A stretch of 8,741 nucleotides of DNA from positions 1 through 8,741 of the forward strand of contig JALXFQ010000034.1 in assembly GCA_027067235.1 (NCBI GenBank). Direction: 5' to 3'. Below the pieces are notes generated by a model. That model searched no databases. It saw nothing but the letters and a program-made list of their open reading frames with translations, and was not told where the DNA came from. Shown here in pieces: positions 1 through 5,113 of the stretch (its first letter is position 1; every line of letters begins with the position of its first letter). A program made the position numbers and the translations under genes. The DNA is from Gammaproteobacteria bacterium. Its GTDB lineage: Bacteria; Pseudomonadota; Gammaproteobacteria; QOAV01.

Positions 1-540
1 TCCGAGGTACTGCACCAGCGCGTGGAGTTTTTTCAGATAGGCCACCGCCTCGGCGGCGGAGCGCAGGTCCGGTTCGGAGACGATTTCCAGCAGCGGCGTG
101 CCGGAGCGGTTGAGGTCGATGCCGGTCATGCCATGAAAATCTTCGTGCAGGGATTTGCCGGCGTCCTGTTCCAGATGGGCGCGGGTGATGCCGATGATTT
201 TTTCCCGTCCATCGACATGGATGGCCAGTTCACCCTTGCCGACTACGGGCAGGTCGAACTGGGAAATCTGGTAACCCTGCGGCAGATCCGGATAGAAATA
301 GTTCTTGCGCGCGAATACCGATCTGACGCCAATCTCGGCGTTGATGGCGAGGCCAAACATCACCGCCTTGCGCGCGGCTTCGGCGTTCATTACCGGCAAC
401 ACGCCCGGCAATGCCATATCTACCGCGCAGGCCTGGGTATTGGGTTCCGCGCCGTAGGTGGTGGCCGCGCCGGAGAACAGCTTGCTGCGGGTGGACAGCT
501 GGGCGTGGACTTCCAGCCCGATCACGGTTTCCCATGCCAT
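1..540 (-). CDS. gatB: GatB, Asp/Glu-tRNA amidotransferase subunit B (partial, N-terminal 180 residues)
   Basis: GatB is the tRNA-binding and kinase-like subunit of GatCAB. It activates the side-chain carboxylate of mischarged Asp-tRNA(Asn) or Glu-tRNA(Gln) with ATP and receives ammonia from GatA. My translation of the minus strand begins MAWETVIGLEVHAQL and stays open to the window edge, so the gene is cut at residue 180; family members are roughly 475-480 aa. The GatB signature IDLNRSGTPLLEI is at residues 141-153. His12, Glu124 and Glu152 are likely metal/active-site ligands by analogy with Staphylococcus aureus GatB. The segment around residues 34-50 (NTQACAVDMALPGVLPV) has a single Cys, so the Cys-rich zinc knuckle of some GatB proteins is absent. 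The start ATG shares one base with the gatA stop (TGATG) and is preceded by a good Shine-Dalgarno, GGAGGG, with 6-base spacing. It is the last gene of gatC-gatA-gatB. Confidence 0.97.
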   Translation of the reverse strand, partial: MAWETVIGLEVHAQLSTRSKLFSGAATTYGAEPNTQACAVDMALPGVLPVMNAEAARKAVMFGLAINAEIGVRSVFARKNYFYPDLPQGYQISQFDLPVVGKGELAIHVDGREKIIGITRAHLEQDAGKSLHEDFHGMTGIDLNRSGTPLLEIVSEPDLRSAAEAVAYLKKLHALVQYLG

Positions 541-1991
541 CAGTAGCCCTCCGGTGTTTTGCTGTGCCAGTCAGTGACCCGCTGAAACTGGTGCGCCACA
601 TTCAGCAGCCTGGATTCATTCAGGTACTGGCCGATGATGTGCAGGCCCACCGGGCGGCCGTCGTTGCCGAAACCGGCGGGGACGGACATGGCGGGCAGTC
701 CGGCCAGGTTGACCGGGATGGTGTAGATATCGTTCAGGTACATCTGCACCGGGTCGTCGGTTTTCTCGCCGGCGTTGAAAGCGGTCGATGGCGCTGTCGG
801 CCCCATGATGACATCGCATTGTTCAAAAGCGCGGTCGAAGTCATCGGCAATGAGGCGGCGCAGTTTCTGCGCTTTCATGTAATAGGCATCGTAGTAGCCG
901 GATGACAGCGCATAGGTGCCAATCATGATGCGGCGCTTCACTTCAGCGCCAAAACCCTGGGCGCGGGTTTTCTTGTACATGTCTTCCAGATCATCGTATT
1001 CCGGCGCGCGGTAGCCATAGCGTACGCCATCGTAGCGCGACAGGTTGCTGGATGCCTCGGCCGGAGCCAGCACATAATAGCAGGGCACCGCCAGTTTGCT
1101 GTTGGGCAGGCTGATATCCACAAGCTCCGCGTCCAGCTTTTTGTATTCGTCGATGGCGTTTTCCACCACCCTGGCGACATCGGCGTTGAGACCGTCCTCG
1201 AAAAACTCTTTCGGCAGACCGATTTTCAGACCGGCGATGTCGTCGTTGAGACTGGCGCTGAAATCCGGTTTGTCGATGGCCAACGAGGTGGAGTCGCGCT
1301 CGTCGAAGCCGGCCATGACATTGAGCATGATGGCGGCGTCCTCGGCGGTTTGCGCCATGCTGCCGCCCTGATCCAGTGAAGAGGCAAAGGCAATCATGCC
1401 GTAGCGCGATACCCGGCCATAGCTGGGTTTGATGCCGGTAATGCCGCACAGCGCCGCAGGCTGGCGGATGGAGCCGCCGGTATCGGTGCCGGTGGCGATG
1501 GGCGCGAGTCTGGCTGCTACCGCTGCCGCCGAGCCGCCGGAAGAACCGCCGGGTACGGCCTTGTGATCCCACGGGTTTTTCACCGGGCCGAAATAAGAAG
1601 TCTCGTTGGACGAGCCCATGGCGAATTCGTCCATATTGGTTTTGCCCAGCGTGACCGCGCCCGCGGCGATGAATTTTTCGATCACCGTGGCGTTGTAGGG
1701 CGGAATGAAATTCTCCAGCATTTTCGAGCCGCAGGTGGTGCGCAGGCCCTCGGTGCAGAAGATGTCCTTTTGCGCCACCGGGATGCCGGTCATGGGGTCG
1801 GCATTGCCGGACGCCAGTTTTTCGTCCGCCGCGGCAGCCGCCGCCAAAGCGTTTTCTTCATCCACGCTGACAAAGGCGTTCAAATCCTGATGCTGCCCGA
1901 TCCGGTCGAGAAAATGCCGGGTCAGTTCGACGCTGGAAAACTCGCCATCGCGAAGCGCGGTCGCCAGTTGGCTGATGGTTTTGTCATGCAT
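540..1991 (-). CDS. gatA: GatA, Asp/Glu-tRNA amidotransferase subunit A (glutamine amidase)
   Basis: This is a 483-residue protein, full length for the family. GatA hydrolyses glutamine (or asparagine) in the cytoplasm and channels ammonia to GatB for tRNA-dependent synthesis of Asn-tRNA(Asn) and/or Gln-tRNA(Gln). It belongs to the amidase-signature family. The Ser-cisSer-Lys triad is visible: Lys75 in PVAQKDIF, Ser150 in GGSSGGS (148-154) and Ser174 in TGTDTGGSIRQPA (167-179). The 24-residue gap between the two serines equals that of FAAH (217/241), and all three residues sit 4 below the S. aureus GatA positions. The start ATG lies 2 bases after the gatC stop. Only a weak, distant purine stretch precedes it, so initiation is probably coupled to gatC. 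The C terminus KTPEGY overlaps the gatB start by one base. I see no truncation or missing catalytic residue. Confidence 0.98.
   Translation of the reverse strand: MHDKTISQLATALRDGEFSSVELTRHFLDRIGQHQDLNAFVSVDEENALAAAAAADEKLASGNADPMTGIPVAQKDIFCTEGLRTTCGSKMLENFIPPYNATVIEKFIAAGAVTLGKTNMDEFAMGSSNETSYFGPVKNPWDHKAVPGGSSGGSAAAVAARLAPIATGTDTGGSIRQPAALCGITGIKPSYGRVSRYGMIAFASSLDQGGSMAQTAEDAAIMLNVMAGFDERDSTSLAIDKPDFSASLNDDIAGLKIGLPKEFFEDGLNADVARVVENAIDEYKKLDAELVDISLPNSKLAVPCYYVLAPAEASSNLSRYDGVRYGYRAPEYDDLEDMYKKTRAQGFGAEVKRRIMIGTYALSSGYYDAYYMKAQKLRRLIADDFDRAFEQCDVIMGPTAPSTAFNAGEKTDDPVQMYLNDIYTIPVNLAGLPAMSVPAGFGNDGRPVGLHIIGQYLNESRLLNVAHQFQRVTDWHSKTPEGY
547..552 (-). promoter_or_regulatory. Ribosome binding site of gatB
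   Basis: On the minus strand GGAGGG lies inside the last codons of gatA, 6 bases before the gatB ATG at 540. It is the strongest Shine-Dalgarno in the gat cluster and fixes the gatB start at the TGATG junction, which favours translational coupling with gatA. Confidence 0.75.
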
Positions 1992-1993
1992 GA

Positions 1994-2281
1994 TTATTCG
2001 ATCACCCGCGGTACGAGAAACAGGCCGTTTTCGGCTGCGGGCGCGTTGGCCATGAGTTTTTCCCGCTGGTTGGTTTCGGTGACCGCGTCATCGCGCAGGC
2101 GCAGCGGCGCTTCGTGGGGATGGGCCATGGGTTCAATGGCGTCGGTGTCCACCGCGTTCATTTGCGCCACCAGATCCAGTATGCTGGACAGATCGGCGGC
2201 GTAGGCGCGCGCTTGTTCAGCGCTGATTTCCACGCGCGCCAGATGGGCGATGCTCTCGACTTCGCTTTTATTGAGTTTCAT
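1994..2281 (-). CDS. gatC: GatC, Asp/Glu-tRNA amidotransferase subunit C
   Basis: This 95-residue protein has the usual GatC size. GatC is a small, belt-like subunit that wraps around and stabilises the GatA-GatB interface. Family features visible are the N-terminal helix with HLARVEIS (residues 13-20), the central helix DLSSILDLVAQMN, the linker with PMAHPHEAPLRLRDD and the conserved C terminus ending FLVPRVIE. It is the first gene of the leftward gatC-gatA-gatB cluster and ends in TAA 2 bases before gatA. The 20 bases upstream of the ATG (minus strand ...GACAGCATCCC) have no recognisable Shine-Dalgarno. The start is nevertheless supported by the typical MKLNKSEVESIAHLAR opening. Any promoter must lie in the divergent region shared with mreB. 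Confidence 0.97.
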   Translation of the reverse strand: MKLNKSEVESIAHLARVEISAEQARAYAADLSSILDLVAQMNAVDTDAIEPMAHPHEAPLRLRDDAVTETNQREKLMANAPAAENGLFLVPRVIE

Positions 2282-2336
2282 GGGATGCTGTCATTCGCTG
2301 CGAACCGGCGGCGCAGTCTAGCATAGGGCGATTTTG

Positions 2337-2363
2337 GGTTGAATAGATCACGGTTGAATAGAT
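2337..2363. repeat. 12-base tandem direct repeat GGTTGAATAGAT
   Basis: GGTTGAATAGAT occurs exactly at 2337-2348 and again at 2352-2363, separated by CAC, giving a 15-base period. It sits about 57-83 bases upstream of gatC and 186-212 bases upstream of mreB. Each copy contains TTGAAT, a reasonable -35 hexamer. It could be a pair of regulator sites on one helix face (15 bases is about 1.4 turns, so not perfectly phased) or a simple slippage duplication. Function is unknown. Confidence 0.85.
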
Positions 2364-2382
2364 GCCGCTGCATTGTTACATT
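2354..2382 (+). promoter_or_regulatory. Candidate distal sigma-70 promoter for mreB
   Basis: TTGAAT (2354-2359) and TACATT (2377-2382) each match the consensus at 4 of 6 positions and are 17 bases apart. The -35 lies in the second copy of the tandem repeat. Initiation would be near 2389, giving a leader of about 160 bases before mreB. This is prediction by eye only. Confidence 0.35.
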
Positions 2383-2493
2383 TAGCGCCTTTTACGGGGG
2401 GAGGGATCCTCAAGGGCTTGATTCGGAGCTTACCTGGATTGTCCGGGCCTTTCGACAGGGTTCAACATGCCTTGCGGAGTATCCTGCTATCCA

Positions 2494-2522
2494 TTGTCCC
2501 TGCCAATCATGATTTCAATTAT
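2494..2522 (+). promoter_or_regulatory. Candidate proximal sigma-70 promoter for mreB
   Basis: TTGTCC (2494-2499) and AATTAT (2517-2522) are 17 bases apart, each matching 4 of 6 consensus positions. The overlapping TATAAC at 2520-2525 is a better -10 but leaves a 20-base spacer. Initiation near 2530 would give a leader of only about 20 bases before the mreB ATG. Confidence 0.35.
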
Positions 2523-2548
2523 AACCAGACGGCGCCTGGCCTAATTCA

Positions 2549-3592
2549 ATGTTTAAACGATTTCTCGGTTTATTTTCCAATGATCTGGCCATAGATCTTG
2601 GTACGGCGAACACACTCATCTACGTCAAGGACAAGGGCATTATTCTGGACGAGCCTTCCGTGGTGGCCATACGTGAATTGCCCGGCGGGCCCAGCCCCAA
2701 ATCGGTGCTGGCGGTGGGTCTGGATGCGAAGGCGATGCTGGGCCGCACGCCAGCCAACATCCGCGCCATCCGGCCGATGAAAGACGGCGTAATCGCCGAT
2801 TTCACCGTGACCGAGGTCATGCTCAAGTATTTTATTCGCAAGGCGCTGGAGAATCGTTATTTCCGTCCCAGTCCACGCATTGTCATCTGCGTGCCCTGCG
2901 GATCCACCCAGGTGGAGCGGCGTGCCATCAAGGAATCCGCGCTTGGCGCCGGCGCGCGTGAGGTGCATCTGATCGAAGAACCCATGGCGGTGGCCATCGG
3001 CTGCGATCTGCCCATTTCCGAGCCCACCGGCTCCATGGTGCTGGACATCGGCGGCGGTACCACGGAAGTGGGCATCATGTCGCTGGGTGGCATCGTCTAT
3101 TCCAATTCACTGCGGGTGGCTGGCGACACCTTTGACGAAGCCATCGTCAGTTACATGCGCCGGCGTCATGGCGTTCTCATCGGCGAAGCCACTGCCGAGC
3201 GCGTCAAGAAATCCATTGGCACCGCCTGGTCCAAATCCGAAGTGCGGGAAATCGAGGTCAAGGGCCGGGACCTGGCCGAGGGGCTGTCGCGCAGCGTTGC
3301 TGTGCGCAGTGACGAAATCTACCAGGCGATTTCCGATCCGCTGACCACCATCGTGGACGCCATCCGCGTTGCGCTGGAGCAGGCGCCGCCGGAGATTTCA
3401 GCCGATATTGCCGAGAAAGGCATGGTGGTTGCCGGCGGTGGCGCGCTGTTGCGCGATCTGGACCAACGTCTGATGGACGAGACCGGCCTGCCGGTGATCG
3501 TGGCGGAAGATCCGCTGACCTGCGTTGCTCGCGGATGCGGCCGCGCACTGGATGAAATCGAGTCTCTGGGAGACGTGTTCACCCACGAATAA
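2549..3592 (+). CDS. mreB: MreB, actin-like rod-shape protein
   Basis: This 347-residue protein has the same length as Escherichia coli MreB. MreB is a cytoplasmic actin homologue that polymerises on ATP into membrane-attached filaments and directs lateral wall synthesis. The N terminus MFKRFLGLFSND matches the amphipathic membrane-binding helix of gammaproteobacterial MreB. Nucleotide-fold motifs are in order: phosphate-1 DLGTANTLIY (16-25), IEEPMA (142-147) with the catalytic-region Glu143/Glu144, phosphate-2 DIGGGTTEV (166-174) and the adenosine loop VVAGGGALLRD (293-303). Near the C terminus CVARGCG has Cys330 where Gly is more usual; I attach no function to this. The ATG at 2549 is the only sensible start because an in-frame TAA lies at 2522-2524, yet no Shine-Dalgarno precedes it. 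It is the first gene of the rightward mreBCD-mrdA-rodA-mltB cluster. Confidence 0.99.
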   Translation: MFKRFLGLFSNDLAIDLGTANTLIYVKDKGIILDEPSVVAIRELPGGPSPKSVLAVGLDAKAMLGRTPANIRAIRPMKDGVIADFTVTEVMLKYFIRKALENRYFRPSPRIVICVPCGSTQVERRAIKESALGAGAREVHLIEEPMAVAIGCDLPISEPTGSMVLDIGGGTTEVGIMSLGGIVYSNSLRVAGDTFDEAIVSYMRRRHGVLIGEATAERVKKSIGTAWSKSEVREIEVKGRDLAEGLSRSVAVRSDEIYQAISDPLTTIVDAIRVALEQAPPEISADIAEKGMVVAGGGALLRDLDQRLMDETGLPVIVAEDPLTCVARGCGRALDEIESLGDVFTHE

Positions 3593-3601
3593 CCTCCGGG
3601 C

Positions 3602-4489
3602 ATGGATTCGTTCCAGGAAGACAGACGCGGCGGATCATCCAGCTTTCTGGCGTTTTTTGTCTGCGTCATGCTTTCCCTGCTGCTGCTGGTCACTGACCAG
3701 AAATCCTCTTACCTGGAGAACTTTAGGTCCGCCATGACCTATCTGATCTACCCGATGCAGGTGGTGGGCGCCCTGCCGTCGAAACTGGGGCGCGCCACCA
3801 GCGGCGCCCTGATCGAACGCAGCAAACTGAACAGCCGCGTGGTCTGGCTGGAAAAGGAAAATCTGTTGCTGCAGACGAAGGCGCAGCAGTTCGAATCGTT
3901 GCGGGCGGAAAATGCGCGTCTGCGCAAGCTGTTCGGGGCGGCGCGCCGAACGTCCAACCGATATCTCATGGCCGAGTTGCTGGAAGTCAGTCTGGAGGCT
4001 TTCAGCCAGCGCATCATCATCGACAAGGGCAGTCAGCGCGGGGTTTATGTGGGGCAATCGGTGATCGACGCTGATGGCGTCATGGGGCAGGTCACGCATG
4101 TCTATCCGCTGACCAGCGCGGTGACTCTCATCACCGATCCCAGCGCGGCGATACCGGTGGAAGTGCAGCGCAACGCCCTGCGCGCCATCCTGTTCGGCAC
4201 CGGCTCGGCGCATCAGCTGGAGCTGCGGCACCTGAGCAAGCTGGCGGATGTGCGCGAAGGCGATGTACTGGTAACGTCCGGTCTGGGTGGGCGTTATCCG
4301 GCCGGATTTCCGGTAGCCCGCATAGTCAGGATCAAGGATACCGGCGAAGCTTTTCTGAGCATACTGGCGCGTCCTATGGCGGACCTGAATCGTAGCAAGG
4401 AGGTGTTGCTGATCTGGCCCGGTGGAGTGGAAAAGTCGCCGGTGGTGCCAGCGCCGGATACGTCGCAACTGCGTGGTGACGCACAGTGA
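3602..4489 (+). CDS. mreC: MreC, periplasmic rod-shape scaffold
   Basis: This 295-residue bitopic protein couples cytoplasmic MreB/MreD to PBP2 and activates the RodA-PBP2 synthase. Visible parts are a charged cytoplasmic tip (1-12), one membrane helix (about 15-31, SFLAFFVCVMLSLLLLV), a coiled coil (about 75-112, including LEKENLLLQ and LRAENARLRKLFG) and the beta-barrel periplasmic domain. That domain carries IDKGSQRGVYVGQSVI (140-155) and GDVLVTSGLGGRYPAGFPVA (220-239). At 295 aa it is shorter than E. coli MreC (367 aa): the protein stops about 20 residues after the barrel and lacks a long Pro/Gln-rich tail. The ATG lies 9 bases after the mreB stop. The intervening CCTCCGGG offers no Shine-Dalgarno, so coupling to mreB is likely. 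Its TGA overlaps the mreD GTG start. Confidence 0.98.
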   Translation: MDSFQEDRRGGSSSFLAFFVCVMLSLLLLVTDQKSSYLENFRSAMTYLIYPMQVVGALPSKLGRATSGALIERSKLNSRVVWLEKENLLLQTKAQQFESLRAENARLRKLFGAARRTSNRYLMAELLEVSLEAFSQRIIIDKGSQRGVYVGQSVIDADGVMGQVTHVYPLTSAVTLITDPSAAIPVEVQRNALRAILFGTGSAHQLELRHLSKLADVREGDVLVTSGLGGRYPAGFPVARIVRIKDTGEAFLSILARPMADLNRSKEVLLIWPGGVEKSPVVPAPDTSQLRGDAQ

Positions 4490-4983
4490 TTGATGCCAGA
4501 ACCCGACACAAAAAACGGCCCCTGCTGAATATACTGGCCTCGTTCTTTCTGGCCTTCAGTGTGGCCATGATCCCTTTTCCGTCCTGGGCGGAGACATACC
4601 GTCCGGATCTGGTCAGCGTGGTGCTGATTTTCTGGTGTGTGTACCAGCCGGCGCGGGTAGGCGTTGTTTCGGGGTTCGCCAGCGGTCTGGTCATGGATGT
4701 GATGCTGGGCAGTCCCATGGGACAGCACGCCCTGGCCAAAACAGTCATTGCCTATCTGGCTTCCCGCTTTCACAAGAGAATCTCCATGTTTCCACTGATC
4801 CAGCAGACGGTCGTAGCAGGTGTTCTGGTTTTTCTGGATCAGCTGATCTCATCCCTGATTCGCGGCATGCTGGATAATTATGCGGTGAACTGGAAATATT
4901 TTCTGGGCGTGTTGGTGGCCATGCTGTTCTGGCCATGGCTGTATTATCTGTTTGCCCATTTGCGCAGACGCTCAAACATGTGA
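4486..4983 (+). CDS. mreD: MreD, inner-membrane rod-shape protein
   Basis: This 165-residue multispanning membrane protein (E. coli MreD is 162 aa) is part of the elongasome and works with MreC. Hydrophobic segments are roughly 13-32, 42-73 (probably two helices), 83-95, 104-124 and 137-157. The family core is clear: YRPDLVSVVL (38-47), PARVGVVSGFASGLVMD (55-71) and GSPMGQHALAK (75-85). The C terminus is Arg-rich (HLRRRSNM). Translation starts with GTG at 4486, overlapping the mreC stop (GTGA). The nearby ATG at 4493 is out of frame, so GTG is the only start that keeps the full N terminus. A GGTGA at 4474-4478 can serve as Shine-Dalgarno. Tight overlap implies coupling to mreC. Confidence 0.96.
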   Translation: MIDARTRHKKRPLLNILASFFLAFSVAMIPFPSWAETYRPDLVSVVLIFWCVYQPARVGVVSGFASGLVMDVMLGSPMGQHALAKTVIAYLASRFHKRISMFPLIQQTVVAGVLVFLDQLISSLIRGMLDNYAVNWKYFLGVLVAMLFWPWLYYLFAHLRRRSNM

Positions 4984-5113
4984 CCGGCGTCGCGCTGCCG
5001 TGTGGCACGATCCCGGTATGTCGTCATGCTGTTGGCGAGCGGGTGTCCGGTTTTTCCGGCAGAACTTCGCCGATGGCAACGGTCATAAACGATAATTTCT
5101 CGATCTGAACCCC
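4984..5113 (+). other. Non-coding gap between mreD and mrdA
   Basis: This 130-base gap is the only sizeable break in the rightward cluster. No credible open frame fits it on either strand. There are two short inverted repeats: TGCC-GTGT-GGCA (4996-5007) and CCGG-TTTTT-CCGG (5047-5059). Both have 4-base stems and no trailing T run, so neither is a convincing terminator. A GATAAT hexamer at 5091-5096 (5 of 6 match to -10) lacks a good -35; TTCGCC at 5066-5071 is 19 bases upstream. A weak internal promoter for mrdA is possible. Confidence 0.6.
5066..5096 (+). promoter_or_regulatory. Weak candidate internal promoter before mrdA
   Basis: GATAAT (5091-5096) matches the -10 consensus at 5 of 6 positions, 18 bases before the mrdA ATG. 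The only -35-like hexamer is TTCGCC (5066-5071) with a 19-base spacer, a poor match. It is listed because the gap has no other obvious purpose. Confidence 0.2.

Larger units (their letters stand above)
2282..2548. promoter_or_regulatory. Divergent gatC/mreB control region
   Basis: This 267-base region separates the leftward gatCAB genes from the rightward mre genes, so it must hold promoters for both. It is AT-richer in parts than the flanking genes. Seen directly: a 12-base tandem repeat (2337-2363), two plausible rightward promoters (listed separately), and a run of six G at 2396-2401 followed by AGGGATCC. Leftward promoter candidates are weak: minus-strand TTCAAC (2343-2338), a 17-base spacer, then TAGACT (2320-2315), with TATGCT (2325-2320) as an alternative -10. 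A TTG-initiated frame from 2373 overlaps the mreB start and is not convincing as a gene. I see no strong hairpin, terminator or riboswitch. Confidence 0.7.

Noticed and set aside
22..546. A 174-codon plus-strand open frame at the left edge
   Set aside because: It lies opposite gatB in codon-on-codon register. The minus-strand translation gives an unmistakable GatB N terminus with its signature motif.
1563..2204. A 213-codon plus-strand open frame over gatA and gatC
   Set aside because: It is opposite the gatA start and gatC and shows no protein features. The two genes on the other strand explain the sequence.
2373..2594. A 73-codon TTG-initiated frame in the mreB leader
   Set aside because: It has no Shine-Dalgarno, overlaps the mreB start in another frame, and has an ordinary composition with no motif. 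A regulatory leader peptide cannot be excluded but has no positive support.
3635..4468. A 277-codon open frame antisense to mreC
   Set aside because: It has the same codon-on-codon register as mreC and no recognisable motifs, so it is a shadow of a well-supported gene.
5047..5059. CCGG-TTTTT-CCGG as a terminator between mreD and mrdA
   Set aside because: The stem is only 4 bases and no T run follows it. The T run is in the loop, so it does not fit an intrinsic terminator.
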